From Bacillota bacterium (GTDB lineage Bacteria > Bacillota > Dethiobacteria > DTU022), in NCBI GenBank assembly GCA_018400435.1, contig JAGYMW010000002.1, positions 1-57,435 on the forward strand: a stretch of DNA of 57,435 nt. Direction: 5' to 3'. The notes beneath the pieces were generated by a model. It worked only from the letters and a program-made list of their open reading frames with translations. It did no database searches and had not been told where the DNA came from. A program made the position numbers and the translations under genes. Of the stretch, positions 33,493 to 42,339 are shown one piece after another. The first letter of the stretch is position 1; each line of letters begins with the position of its first letter.

Positions 33493-33930
33493 TTAGCTAT
33501 CAGCAGCCCTTGACTGCAAACAGAAAGTGGCATTAGTAGCCATTCTCTTCTTGTCATCAAAAGCTTTCACTACAAAGGGCAGGTGCAGGGTAAGCTGCAG
33601 AAATCCAAATCCGAAACCGTAAAATATTCGCCCAATTGCCAGGTGCGCGGTTTCGGTAGTCCGAGCCAGGATAACCAAGGTGATGACAACCGTTGCCGCC
33701 CCCACAATCATATTGATGCCATAACCCCGGTCTGTAGAGCAATCCAGGATTATTCCCGATACAAAACTGGAAACGAGGTCTGACAGGGCCACGACTGTAA
33801 GAATATACCGGCTGCCGGCAACCCCCGTTCAATCACAAATAAAGACATGAATGAAAGCAAGGGAATTTGAATCATCGCTTTCGTTCTTCATATTCGGTTT
33901 TCCCGCACAGTAAATAATCTGGCATACCCC
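33493..33930 (-). pseudogene. Frameshifted, N-terminally lost MFS transporter remnant
   Basis: Two overlapping frames together encode a continuous MFS-like stretch. The upstream frame reads MIQIPLLSFMSLFVIERGLP then AAGIF; near 33798-33806 the match jumps to a second frame, LTVVALSDLVSSFVSGIILD, which continues through AIGRIFYGFGFGFLQLTLHL to a stop at 33493. A single-base deletion explains the jump. Another stop (TGA near 33890) lies just upstream, and the N-terminal half is missing. About five membrane segments remain. Not expected to be functional. Confidence 0.7.
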
Positions 33931-33988
33931 ACATCTAAAACAACTGCGGACAAATCATTCCAGAGTACAGATCAACAAACGTCGGGGC

Positions 33989-34939
33989 TTAGAATTTTTT
34001 TGTTTCTATTTCAGCAGCTTTTATTTTCTGCCCAACAACACTGTGTTCTTTTAAAACACCCACATTGGCCAGGGTAAAAATCGCCAGGGCAGCCCAGATA
34101 AAACAGAAGCTTATAAAGTGAGAAAGAGGGAAATATTCTTTAAATATAAATATTCCTAAAAAGAGCTGCAGTGAAGGAGCAATATACTGGAGGAAACCCA
34201 TCATCGAAAATGTGGTCCTCTCAATACCCCGTGCATAGAAAATAAGAGGGATAGCTGTAATAACTCCAGTTCCGGCGAGAGTCACAATAACTGCCGGACT
34301 GGAAGAAACTAAAGACCCCTTTCCACCTTTTTCCAAAATAGCAATATAGGTCAGGGCCATAGGCATAACAATAAAAGTTTCCAGAACCAGACCGGCCAGA
34401 GAATCTACATGAATCATTTTTTTGATCAAGCCATAAAGAGCAAAAGTAACAGCCAGGATGAGAGCTATCCAGGGGATACGTCCATACTGAATTGTAATAA
34501 TCAGCACTCCAACAAATGCCAGGATAATCGCCACAAGCTGCCAGCGTCCGAGACTTTCACGGAGAACGGTCACCCCGAGCAGAACGACTACCAGCGGGTT
34601 GATAAAATAACCCATGCTTGATTCAATTACATGGCCGCTGTTAACCGCATATATATAGGTAAACCAGTTTACGCTGACGATAAAACCGCAGAGAAAAATA
34701 AGAAACAACTTTTTTCGGTTGGCAATAATAGCGGAAAGTGCGCCTCGCTTGCGATAAAAATAAACCACCAGGAGCATGAAAATGAAGGACCAGCATATCC
34801 TGTGAGCCAGTATCTCCAGGGCGGGCACCGACTCCATCAACTTCCAGTAAAGAGGCAGGATTCCCCATAATGAGTAAGCAGCAATACCATAGCAGATTCC
34901 TGTTGTATTTTCATCCTTTACATTGATCGAAAGTTTCAT
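33989..34939 (-). CDS. rarD: RarD-type EamA/DMT permease
   Basis: 316-residue permease with about ten membrane segments, of the RarD branch of the drug/metabolite transporter superfamily. RarD-typical features are the N-terminal YSLWGILPLYWKLMESVPALEILAHR run (residues 22-47), NWFTYIYAVNSGHVIESSMGYFINP near residue 91, and FMGFLQYIAPS-like MMGFLQYIAPSLQLFLG near residue 245. The physiological substrate of RarD is unknown. No operon partner is evident: the upstream gap is about 300 bases and the downstream neighbour is a pseudogene. Confidence 0.88.
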   Translation of the reverse strand: MKLSINVKDENTTGICYGIAAYSLWGILPLYWKLMESVPALEILAHRICWSFIFMLLVVYFYRKRGALSAIIANRKKLFLIFLCGFIVSVNWFTYIYAVNSGHVIESSMGYFINPLVVVLLGVTVLRESLGRWQLVAIILAFVGVLIITIQYGRIPWIALILAVTFALYGLIKKMIHVDSLAGLVLETFIVMPMALTYIAILEKGGKGSLVSSSPAVIVTLAGTGVITAIPLIFYARGIERTTFSMMGFLQYIAPSLQLFLGIFIFKEYFPLSHFISFCFIWAALAIFTLANVGVLKEHSVVGQKIKAAEIETKKF

Positions 34940-35191
34940 TGTTCGACTCCTACTGTCAATAAACTGCGTTGTGACATGTATAGCTTATTACCTTTAGAGA
35001 TAACTGGCAAGTTTTTTAAGAAGTACAGCATGAGCTGACTTATATAAAACTGGAGAGAATGTGCCACTATTTCCCTTAATACTTCGCGTCAGGATGGACA
35101 TACCCGGCCCTGGTTACAAACTTCTCTCAAGCTGGAGCGTTCGGGAATATCACCCGTTAGACTGCACTATGCCCGGACATACATAAATATA

Positions 35192-35208
35192 CCGCCCTTG
35201 AAGGGCGG
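35192..35208 (-). terminator. Hairpin after the DUF134 gene
   Basis: CCGCCC and GGGCGG arms around a 5-base loop form a perfect 17-base palindrome 30 bases past the DUF134 stop. On the minus strand it is followed by TATATTTATG, a moderate U tract. I assign it as that gene's terminator. The remaining 34940-35190 sequence shows no gene I can support. Confidence 0.55.
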
Positions 35209-35237
35209 CTTTACTTCGCTTTAATATTTTTTACCAG

Positions 35238-35627
35238 CTATCGATTACTGCGCAAACTCTGGCAGTCCGGGCAATTCTCCAAAGCTGCCTGCCCAAAACG
35301 TCTTCTTCTCCGGCAGCGGGTACAGAGCACTTCACCTTCCAGGGCATAAGGGCCACCATGGATACGCAGGGCTTTCCCTTCCACAATGGAACGGGCTATC
35401 TTTTCATGAGCTGATACCAGGATCCTCTGCAGGGTGCTTTGAGCAATGTTCATCCTGGCAGCACATTCATTTTGTTCAAGTTTCTCCAGATCTTTAAGAC
35501 GGATAGCTTCCAGTTCATCAACCGTGAGCACAATCTCAGTAAGCAGAGGTATGGGTATACCGGTCGGTTTAAAGTAAGTAAACCGCGGCATTGCACTGAC
35601 CAGACGAGGTTTATGTGGACGCGGCAT
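35238..35627 (-). CDS. DUF134 (UPF0251) helix-turn-helix protein
   Basis: 129-residue small DNA-binding protein of the DUF134/UPF0251 family. It begins MPRPHKPRLVSAMPRFTYFK, the family signature, followed by a sigma-70 region-4-like helix-turn-helix (TVDELEAIRLKDLEKLEQNECAARMNIAQSTLQRIL occupies about residues 30-66). The C-terminus has a four-cysteine knuckle (CTRCRRRRRF and NCPDCQS) that may bind zinc or iron. These proteins are repeatedly found beside NifX-like and MinD-ferredoxin genes, as here, so a regulatory role for that cluster is likely but unproven. Confidence 0.9.
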   Translation of the reverse strand: MPRPHKPRLVSAMPRFTYFKPTGIPIPLLTEIVLTVDELEAIRLKDLEKLEQNECAARMNIAQSTLQRILVSAHEKIARSIVEGKALRIHGGPYALEGEVLCTRCRRRRRFGQAALENCPDCQSLRSNR

Positions 35628-35764
35628 CTTAGAACTCCTTTAATTATATTATATTGCTATCATTTAGCTTAACAAAACCTTTACTGGAAATCAATACTGA
35701 TAAATATTTTTAATGTATATTTTTTAAGCGGTAATTACCCTTATGACAAAATATAAATCATATT

Positions 35765-36628
35765 TCAGTTCAATTCATCAATAAGACTTTCCCAGACTGA
35801 CCGCACACTCTGACTGACCGGGCCATCGCTGTATTCAACAACTGGCATTCCCTTGACCATAGCTTCAACAACAATCCGATCAAAGGGGATTTTCCCGGCC
35901 AGGTTAATTTTTTCTTTACGGCAAAAGGAATCGATAGCCTGAGTTTGCTCCTCATCCAGATCATAACGATTGATGCATACCGATGCTGTAATCCCGAAAT
36001 GGTGACAAACAGACAGCACGCGCTCAAGATCGTGAATCCCCGACACTGTCGGCTCAGTAACGATCAGCGCTGCGTCAACTCCCGATAAAGAAGCAATTAC
36101 CGGGCAGCCAATACCAGGAGGACCATCAATAAGCAGGTAATCTTTGCCTCCAGCCTCCGCCAGCTCTGCTCCCCTGTTGCGAACGGCGGTAACCAGCTTG
36201 CCTGAATTTTCTTCTGCTATACCCAGCCGGGCATGAACCAGGGTCCCGAAAGGTGTCTCCGATACAAACCATTTACCGGAAACCCGATCCTCCATCTTTA
36301 TCGCCTCTACCGGACAGGTGTATGAACAGAATCCACAACCTTCACAGGCAACAGGATCGACAATATATTCTTCAGAAATTGCTTCAAAACGGCACAGGTC
36401 ACGACATAGCCCACATTGAGTGCATTCAGAAAGATCGATAAAAGCAGTTTGCGAAGCAGTAAATTCATGCTCTTCCAGCAACCGCGGATGCATAATCAGG
36501 CTCAGGTTGGCTGCATCAACATCAGCATCGACAAAAACAGTGTTCCTGGAGGCCAGGGCGGCAAAAGAACCAACCAGAGAAGTCTTGCCAGTTCCGCCTT
36601 TACCGCTGATCACAGTTATTTTTTTCAA
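35765..36628 (-). CDS. MinD-superfamily ATPase with inserted ferredoxin domain, copy 1
   Basis: 287-residue P-loop ATPase carrying a deviant Walker A GKGGTGKTS at residues 9-17 and two [4Fe-4S] motifs inserted near residues 68-110 (CTQCGLCRDLC and CEGCGFCSYTCP). A second Walker-like aspartate lies in LLIDGPPGIGCPV. Such proteins occur in pairs in anaerobes and are thought to act in iron-sulfur or metallocofactor handling. Its start overlaps the second copy's stop by ATGA. Exact function is unknown. The two copies share domain order but only moderate identity, so they may work as a heterodimer. Confidence 0.9.
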   Translation of the reverse strand: MKKITVISGKGGTGKTSLVGSFAALASRNTVFVDADVDAANLSLIMHPRLLEEHEFTASQTAFIDLSECTQCGLCRDLCRFEAISEEYIVDPVACEGCGFCSYTCPVEAIKMEDRVSGKWFVSETPFGTLVHARLGIAEENSGKLVTAVRNRGAELAEAGGKDYLLIDGPPGIGCPVIASLSGVDAALIVTEPTVSGIHDLERVLSVCHHFGITASVCINRYDLDEEQTQAIDSFCRKEKINLAGKIPFDRIVVEAMVKGMPVVEYSDGPVSQSVRSVWESLIDELN

Positions 36629-37482
36629 TGTGATGAAACCTCCTTCGATGCCGCAGAAATTTTATCGAACAGCTCACGAAAACGCACCCGCCAGTGATCC
36701 AGATGTTTTACCACCGGTTCACCACGAGCATAAAGGGAAGCCAGTTCCCTATCCCAGGGTATCCTCTGCAAAATTGCCAGGTTTTTATCGCGGCAGTATT
36801 TCTCCACCCCGTCATCACCGAGATCGGAGCGATTTATGAGTACCCCCGAGGGTATACCCAGTTTGGTCACCATTTGATAAGCAAGATCAAGATCATTTAA
36901 ACCGAAAGGGGTGGGTTCGGTTACAAGCAGGCAGTAATCGCAGCCCCCTACAGCGCTGACAACCGGACAGGAAGTCCCCGGCGGTGCATCAATAATATTG
37001 ATATATCCTAAATTTGAGACCTTTTTGACAGCCTCAATCAGCGGGGGAGACATAACCTCACCTGTATTGAGACGGCCGTGAGCAAATTTAATTCTGCCGG
37101 CAGCTCCTTCTTCAAGCAGGCCGATGGGCCTTTCAACCTCCGTAATTGCTTTTTCAGGGCAAAGATAAGAACAGCTGCCACAGCCATGGCAGAGTTCTTC
37201 AAAAACCATTACATTATCCTGAAAAACAGCCAGGGCATTAAAAGCACATACTTCGGCACAGCGCCCGCAAAAATTGCAACGGTCAAAATTAATTTTAGGT
37301 ACAGGTATCCCCACCTCCCGTGAATTCTCAATAACGGGTTTTAAAAAAAGATGGGCATTCGGTTCTTCCACATCACAGTCTAGATACTGAACATTTTTAT
37401 CTTCCAGAGCCAGGGCCAGGTTGACGGCTACCGTCGTTTTACCGGTGCCTCCCTTGCCGCTGGCAATAGCAATTTTGATCAT
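36625..37482 (-). CDS. MinD-superfamily ATPase with inserted ferredoxin domain, copy 2
   Basis: About 285 residues, with GKGGTGKTT at the N-terminus, then CNFCGRCAEVC and CHGCGSCSYLCP ferredoxin motifs, and IIDAPPGTSCPV as the second nucleotide-binding element. The start is uncertain: ATG 37482 gives the family-type MIKIAIASGKGG opening, ATG 37500 adds six residues, and a frame to 37587 adds 35 residues that look unlike the family and directly abut the upstream stop. None has an ideal ribosome site. It is encoded between a DUF5320 gene and copy 1, and together they form the core of the cluster. Confidence 0.88.
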   Translation of the reverse strand: MIKIAIASGKGGTGKTTVAVNLALALEDKNVQYLDCDVEEPNAHLFLKPVIENSREVGIPVPKINFDRCNFCGRCAEVCAFNALAVFQDNVMVFEELCHGCGSCSYLCPEKAITEVERPIGLLEEGAAGRIKFAHGRLNTGEVMSPPLIEAVKKVSNLGYINIIDAPPGTSCPVVSAVGGCDYCLLVTEPTPFGLNDLDLAYQMVTKLGIPSGVLINRSDLGDDGVEKYCRDKNLAILQRIPWDRELASLYARGEPVVKHLDHWRVRFRELFDKISAASKEVSSH

Positions 37483-37587
37483 ATTATATTTATGCTCCAT
37501 CAGTTTTATTTTTTTACCATACGGGACAATGTGCCCGGTGCCCAAAGCAGATAGAACACCGGTCTTAATCTGAACTGTAACTGGCAT

Positions 37588-37866
37588 CTAGGATTCGTTC
37601 AATTCAGCTATTCTCTGTTCCATTTCCGCCAGCTCGGACTTCATAAGTCCCAGCTGTTTTTCGAGGTATGATTTTTCCTCTTTCGGGTTAATGCGGGCCG
37701 GAGCGTAATAAGGAATCGGGGCATCGTAGCGCCACTGACAGAAACCCCGGCTTTGGCCCCACCAGAAGTCATAACCAGACCATCCGCCCCTGAAACCACC
37801 GGCTCCCGGGTACCAGCCGGCATCTTTCCAAAATCCCGGGCTATACCAAAATCTTCCTCTCGGCAT
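37588..37866 (-). CDS. DUF5320-like small protein
   Basis: 92-residue protein with a Gly/Trp/Tyr-rich N-terminal half (MPRGRFWYSPGFWKDAGWYP) and a charged coiled-coil C-terminus (EEKSYLEKQLGLMKSELAEM, about residues 62-88). This layout is that of DUF5320 proteins found next to NifX-like and MinD-ferredoxin genes. ATG 37866 was chosen because AGAGAGGTG precedes it; an upstream in-frame start lacks one. The aromatic N-terminus could contact a metallocluster or a membrane, but no function is established. Confidence 0.75.
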   Translation of the reverse strand: MPRGRFWYSPGFWKDAGWYPGAGGFRGGWSGYDFWWGQSRGFCQWRYDAPIPYYAPARINPKEEKSYLEKQLGLMKSELAEMEQRIAELNES

Positions 37867-37963
37867 CACGAGCACCTCTCTTTCCTTTACTTTTTCCAAA
37901 TTAACTGAATTGAAATCCGGAAAACCACTTTCTCAATTTTCAACTGCAGCTGTGATTATAGCC

Positions 37964-38299
37964 CTATTTCAGATGATCGCAACTGCTTTCACCCGGTTCA
38001 AGGCTGTCTGTTAAATAACAGGAGATTGCCTCATCTACCGGGCCGTTAATACCGACAACAGTTTCTATATTTTCTCCGGCAAAAAGATCCTGTGCTTTGG
38101 GTCCCATCCCGCCGGCTATAATACAGCTAACCCCCATCTGGGCCAGATAACGAGGTAAAAATCCGGGTTCATGACCGGGATTGGGGATAATCTTTTTATT
38201 GCTGACCACCTTTCCTTCCAGTGTGAAAAGAGTATATTCGGGACAGCGGCCGAAATGCTGGGCCACCAGGTTATCCTCCGTTGCCACGGCAATTATCAT
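37964..38299 (-). CDS. NifX/NifB-like dinitrogenase iron-molybdenum cofactor-binding family protein, copy 1
   Basis: 111-residue single-domain protein of the Nitro_FeMo-Co family, known from NifX, NafY and the NifB C-terminus, which carry iron-sulfur precursors. It opens MIIAVATEDNLVAQHFGRCPEY with the conserved HFGRCP and has the IIAGGMGPKAQDLF turn near residue 62. No nif structural genes are nearby, so it is one of the widespread non-nitrogenase members (MTH1175-like). Its AAGGAGG site is strong. It is probably co-transcribed with Mrp and MinD-type genes. Confidence 0.9.
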   Translation of the reverse strand: MIIAVATEDNLVAQHFGRCPEYTLFTLEGKVVSNKKIIPNPGHEPGFLPRYLAQMGVSCIIAGGMGPKAQDLFAGENIETVVGINGPVDEAISCYLTDSLEPGESSCDHLK

Positions 38300-38363
38300 T
38301 TAATCATCCTCCTTCGTCGGTGTCGCTCAAATATTACGACTAAACAGCAACCAACATGTTACA

Positions 38364-38741
38364 TTACCATTTTTTTCTCATCCCGTCGTGGGAAGGAACT
38401 GTAGCATCAGATACGGATGATAGTTTCCCTTCCTTGAATTTCTGCAAAGTCTTTTCAACCGTTCCCTCTATACCAGTATAAACTTTAATCTTTGCCGCTT
38501 CGAGAGCAACGGCCGCATTGGGACCAACGTTGCCAACGACAACTGCTTCAACACTATGGTCGGCAAGCTGCCGGGTACTCTGCGGCCCAGCTCCTCCTGC
38601 AGCGCTGACACTGGCATTGGGTAAAGACTCAATCACTTTTCCACTTTCTGAATCAACAATCACAAAATAGGGACAGCGGCCAAAGCGCTGGTCCACTTCC
38701 GCCTGCAGTCCTTCACCACGTGCACATATTGCTACTTTCAT
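38364..38741 (-). CDS. NifX/NifB-like dinitrogenase iron-molybdenum cofactor-binding family protein, copy 2
   Basis: 125-residue paralogue of the preceding gene product. It begins MKVAICARGEGLQAEVDQRF and has GRCPYFVIVD, then the VEAVVVGNVGPNAAVAL turn near residue 67. The C-terminus extends about 20 residues beyond copy 1 with a basic end. ATG 38741 was set by GGAGGTGG just upstream; a longer frame reaches into the Mrp gene. The two NifX-like proteins may bind the same cluster at different steps with the ATPases; this is inferred from clustering only. Confidence 0.9.
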   Translation of the reverse strand: MKVAICARGEGLQAEVDQRFGRCPYFVIVDSESGKVIESLPNASVSAAGGAGPQSTRQLADHSVEAVVVGNVGPNAAVALEAAKIKVYTGIEGTVEKTLQKFKEGKLSSVSDATVPSHDGMRKKW

Positions 38742-38775
38742 AATTTCCACCTCCGTTTGATAAATACATTCGTTC

Positions 38776-39600
38776 TCAGTTTGTTTCACCGGTGGCACTG
38801 TCAATGATCAGATTGATATCCTCGAATACTTCGACCGGATAATCTTCAATTTTTCCGTCATCGCCGAGCTTCGACATCTCCGGATCAAGCGGCAACCTGG
38901 CCAACAGTTTGATACCTGTAGCCGCGGCTACTTCATCTGCTTTGCTCACCCCGAATATTTCAATCTCTTTTCCACAGTGCGGGCATATCAGGCCACTCAT
39001 ATTTTCAACCAGCCCCAGAATGGGCACTTTCATCATTCTGGCCATTTTAATTGCTTTTTTCACAACCATAATTGCCAGATCCTGCGGCGAAGATACAATC
39101 ACCAGTCCGTTAAGAGGCAGTGACTGCAGCACAGTCAGGGGTGAATCCCCCGTGCCCGGGGGCAGGTCAACAACCAAATAGTCAATTTCGCCCCAAACTA
39201 CGTCGGTCCAGAATTGCTTTACCGCACCTCCGATTAGCGGCCCCCGCCAGATTACCGGATCGTCCTCATTAGGTAGAAGTAGGTTCAACGAAATAATTTT
39301 GATCCCCAGCTTGCTTTGAGGAGGAATCATTTTCTCATTCATTACTTCGGCCTTTCCGTTCAAACCAAACAATTTCGGGATGCTCGGTCCGGTGATATCG
39401 GCATCAAGCAGTCCGACCTTGAATCCTGCCCTGGCCAGGGCCACGGCCAGTAGGGAAGCCACTGAAGATTTGCCGACACCTCCCTTGCCACTCATCACTG
39501 CAATAGTTTTTCCGATATGACTGTCTTCAGGTTGAGAAAGTTTTTCAATGCCTGGATTCTTTCCCTTTGTCTGTTCTTTTGCTTTTTGATTTTCGGCCAT
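38776..39600 (-). CDS. Mrp/NBP35-family iron-sulfur carrier ATPase
   Basis: 274-residue ATPase of the Mrp/ApbC family that carries and transfers [4Fe-4S] clusters. After a basic N-terminal tail (about 25 residues) comes the P-loop MSGKGGVGKSS near residue 35, LLDADITGPSIPKLFG, LVVDLPPGTGDSPLT near residue 145, and the cluster-binding CPHC motif in LICPHCGKEIEIFG near residue 210. All key residues are present. It is the first gene of the minus-strand cluster and faces a divergent radical SAM gene across 182 AT-rich bases, where promoters for both should lie. Confidence 0.93.
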   Translation of the reverse strand: MAENQKAKEQTKGKNPGIEKLSQPEDSHIGKTIAVMSGKGGVGKSSVASLLAVALARAGFKVGLLDADITGPSIPKLFGLNGKAEVMNEKMIPPQSKLGIKIISLNLLLPNEDDPVIWRGPLIGGAVKQFWTDVVWGEIDYLVVDLPPGTGDSPLTVLQSLPLNGLVIVSSPQDLAIMVVKKAIKMARMMKVPILGLVENMSGLICPHCGKEIEIFGVSKADEVAAATGIKLLARLPLDPEMSKLGDDGKIEDYPVEVFEDINLIIDSATGETN

Positions 39601-39782
39601 TTTATTGCCTCCATTTCTCTTTGACTGCTTCCAACAAATATATGGGTATATATCTATAAAAATTATATCTTAATCTATACTATCCGGCAACCCTTTTTTT
39701 TGATATCATATAGACGAATACATAAAGGGTAAATATTTATTTGCCCGTTTTTCACATCGATCATGCGAAAGGAGTTTAACCT

Positions 39783-40733
39783 GTGAAATACAAACACCTG
39801 TTCGGACCTGTTCCTTCCCGCCGCCTTGGCGTGTCTCTTGGCATCGACCTGATTCCACCAAAAACTTGCACCCTGGACTGTGTTTACTGTGAATGCGGTA
39901 AAACAACCAGACTGACCACTGAACGTCGTGAATACATACCGGTTGATAACATTCTGAAAGAGCTGGATGATTATCTGGCCCGGAAACCGGAACTCGATTA
40001 TATCACCTTTGCCGGTTCGGGTGAACCGACTTTGAACAACAAGATCGGCAAGGTAATTGAATTTATAAAAAAAAGTTATCCCCATTACAACATCTGTGTA
40101 CTGACAAACGGGACCCTTTTCAGTGATCCATCAGTTCGGGCAGAAGTTTTGAAGGCGGACTTAATTATTCCTTCACTCGATGCCGCCACAGAAAAAATAT
40201 TCCAGCAGATCAACCGACCTCATCGGGACCTGAGCTGCAAAGAAGTAATTGCCGGGCTCGTCGATCTGCGCAGTGAATTCGCTGGCGAGATACGCCTGGA
40301 AATATTCATCGTTCCCGATTTCAATGACACTACCGAAGAACTCCAGGCTATTAAACAAGCCATTGAAAAAATAAATCCCCACCGTGTCCAAATGGGCACT
40401 CTCGATCGACCGGGAACTGAAAACTGGGTCCAGGCGGCCGATAAAGAAAAAATGCAGCAAATCGCCTCATTCCTGGGTCGATCGGAATTGATTGGTGAAT
40501 TCCGCCCCCGTAATAAAATAGCTTCTTTTAACGAATCATACAATAGCCAGATCCTGAACACCCTGCGCCGGCGCCCTTGCACCCTTGAAGATTTGCATCA
40601 TATGTTAAATCTGCACCCGGCCGAGCTGCAGAAATATATCAATCACCTCCTTGCAATCGGGCGGATCGAGACGGAAAATAGGGACAGGGGAACATTCTTA
40701 AAACTTAAATCTGAGCATCGCGGCCTGGCTTGA
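39783..40733 (+). CDS. Radical SAM protein (COG0731-like)
   Basis: 316-residue radical SAM enzyme. The [4Fe-4S] ligands lie in CTLDCVYCECGKT near residues 31-43, a CxxxCxxC motif. AGSGEPTLN near residue 78 is the GGEP-like SAM-binding element. A C-terminal winged-helix-like segment (ILNTLRRRPCTLEDLHHMLN near residue 258) is an addition of about 55 residues. COG0731 members are annotated as Fe-S oxidoreductases or wybutosine-related, without a known bacterial reaction. It is divergent from mrp, so it may share the metallocofactor role of that cluster. Confidence 0.88.
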   Translation: MKYKHLFGPVPSRRLGVSLGIDLIPPKTCTLDCVYCECGKTTRLTTERREYIPVDNILKELDDYLARKPELDYITFAGSGEPTLNNKIGKVIEFIKKSYPHYNICVLTNGTLFSDPSVRAEVLKADLIIPSLDAATEKIFQQINRPHRDLSCKEVIAGLVDLRSEFAGEIRLEIFIVPDFNDTTEELQAIKQAIEKINPHRVQMGTLDRPGTENWVQAADKEKMQQIASFLGRSELIGEFRPRNKIASFNESYNSQILNTLRRRPCTLEDLHHMLNLHPAELQKYINHLLAIGRIETENRDRGTFLKLKSEHRGLA

Positions 40734-40747
40734 GAAAAAGCATCCCT

Positions 40748-41266
40748 TTACTCGCCCAGGGCAGCGATGATCTCCCGGCAAAAAGCGGGAAGGTCCCGGG
40801 GCATTCTGGAAGTAATTACATTTTTATCGCGGACCACTTCTCGATCAACAAAATCAGCTCCGGCATTTATAAGGTCGTCTTTTATGGAATAAAAAGCCGT
40901 AACCTTACGTCCCTTTACCGCCCCGACTGAAGCAAGTATCCACGGCCCGTGACAAATAGCAGCAATTACTTTTTCTTTTTCAAATGCGTTTTTAACGAAG
41001 CCAATCAATTCCGACGAGCGGCGCATGTGATCAGGTGAATAACCACCTGGAATGACCACGGCATCATAGTGCTCGGCTTTAACATCCTTCGCCGCCAGAT
41101 CAGCTGTAGCCGGGTAACCATACTTGCTTTTATATTCCCTTGCTTCCGGGGCTACCACCGTAACCTGAGCCCCGGCTTCCATCAACCGGTAGTAAGGATA
41201 CCAGAACTCCGGATCTTCATAAAGCTGTTCTAGCAAAATTGCAATTTTTTTGCCCTGCAGTTCCAT
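40748..41266 (-). CDS. DJ-1/PfpI family protein
   Basis: 172-residue single-domain protein of the DJ-1/PfpI superfamily (proteases, deglycases, stress proteins). The nucleophile elbow is AICHGPWIL near residue 103, with a glutamate in LLEQLYEDPEFWYP near residue 12 and the VVIPGGYSPDHMRR segment near residue 72. The CHGP form is typical of PfpI rather than of DJ-1 proper. ATG 41266 has AAGGAGG seven bases upstream. It converges with the radical SAM gene. A general protein-repair role is likely, not specific to the cluster. Confidence 0.88.
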   Translation of the reverse strand: MELQGKKIAILLEQLYEDPEFWYPYYRLMEAGAQVTVVAPEAREYKSKYGYPATADLAAKDVKAEHYDAVVIPGGYSPDHMRRSSELIGFVKNAFEKEKVIAAICHGPWILASVGAVKGRKVTAFYSIKDDLINAGADFVDREVVRDKNVITSRMPRDLPAFCREIIAALGE

Positions 41267-41340
41267 CACTATTCCTCCTTAAGGTTAGGGCTCGGAACAT
41301 AATTCAGTAAGCTTTATCCCGGCACATAATAATCACCGGA

Positions 41341-42324
41341 TCAAAGAATATTGAACCAGCCGAAGCCAATGGCCAGTTCCAGCATCGCCATTAATAAAAA
41401 GAGGATTATGCCGATCAGTAAAGGCCAGCCAAACCAATTCTTCGGCAGCCACCTTCTTACCCCGTTCAACAGGGGCTCACGGTCCGCCTCCCGGTGCAGC
41501 ATTCTCAAGCCGGCATAAACACCAACCAATGCAGGCAACAGCAGCAGGAGAAGTGGCCAGTGTTCTACCGTTTCGAGCTCAGCCGTTTTTTCGATCCCCC
41601 CGGCTGCGTAAAGGTAGGTCACGGCAACAAAGTTATTAAGCATGTGATAAATAACACCGCCCCATAAAGAACCTGTTTTTATCACCACCACCGCGATAAC
41701 CGCTCCCAGCATAAAAGTGCTGATCAAATTGGTAAAAGAAATGTGATAAAGAGCAAAAAGGAAAGAACTGAAAACAATCGCCGGGATGATTCCTTCACCT
41801 TCCATGGAGGGCAGGATTGTTCCCCGGAATAGCATCTCTTCACAAATCCCCGCTGACACGGCAATTACCAGAATGTAAATAATATACTGACCTAAAGTGT
41901 CAGGAGGCGGAATGGATTCCAGCGGCTGATAACCCAGTTCCATCATGCCGAGCATCAACCCGGCGGCAATAACCATATTCAACAACCAGAATGAAGCCGC
42001 CAGAATGACTACTGCCGGCAAAAATCGAAGCTGCAGGGGATGAAGCCGGGCGAAGGAAACCCTGTCTACATTGTGGCGACGCCAGTACCAGAGAGCTGGT
42101 GGCAGGATGATAACCCACTGTGTTAGAAACATACCCACTTCAAAGTGCAAAATCTGGAGTATGGATCCCAGCACCAGGAGAAGAATAAAAACAAAAAGGT
42201 AAAGGCGCATTGCCGAATTTAGATTCGGTTCAGCCGATAAACGACCCGATCCGCGATCCGGTTCGCCTTCTCTTATGACTTCCGCCACTTGATGGTCATG
42301 ATAGTTTTTATTGTCTTCCATCAT
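41341..42324 (-). CDS. CPBP family intramembrane metalloprotease
   Basis: 327-residue membrane protein with about eight predicted segments. It carries the CPBP/Rce1 motifs: GICEEMLFRGTILP near residue 163 (EExxxR), FALYHISF near residue 191, and a third element near residue 220 with YHMLNN. The N-terminal 40 residues are polar and cytoplasmic. Members cleave or process membrane peptides, and some give immunity to bacteriocins; no bacteriocin gene is next to it. It is immediately upstream (in sequence order) of the formimidoyltransferase gene, possibly in the same transcript. Confidence 0.88.
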   Translation of the reverse strand: MMEDNKNYHDHQVAEVIREGEPDRGSGRLSAEPNLNSAMRLYLFVFILLLVLGSILQILHFEVGMFLTQWVIILPPALWYWRRHNVDRVSFARLHPLQLRFLPAVVILAASFWLLNMVIAAGLMLGMMELGYQPLESIPPPDTLGQYIIYILVIAVSAGICEEMLFRGTILPSMEGEGIIPAIVFSSFLFALYHISFTNLISTFMLGAVIAVVVIKTGSLWGGVIYHMLNNFVAVTYLYAAGGIEKTAELETVEHWPLLLLLLPALVGVYAGLRMLHREADREPLLNGVRRWLPKNWFGWPLLIGIILFLLMAMLELAIGFGWFNIL

Positions 42325-42339
42325 TACCTCCTGCCCCGC

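Noticed and set aside
34940-35190. Plus-strand frame with GISPVRLHYARTYINIPPLKGG next to a GC hairpin, suggestive of an insertion-sequence tail
   Set aside because: No transposase motif, no terminal repeat and no start codon could be tied to it. The hairpin is adequately explained as the DUF134 terminator.
36625-37587. Long N-terminal extension of the second MinD-ferredoxin ATPase
   Set aside because: The added 35 residues have no family similarity and no ribosome site; the family-type start is at 37482 or 37500.
37964-39600. Nitrogenase cofactor locus
   Set aside because: NifX-like domains are present, but nifH, nifDK, nifE, nifN and nifB are all absent, and these small proteins are common outside nitrogen fixers.
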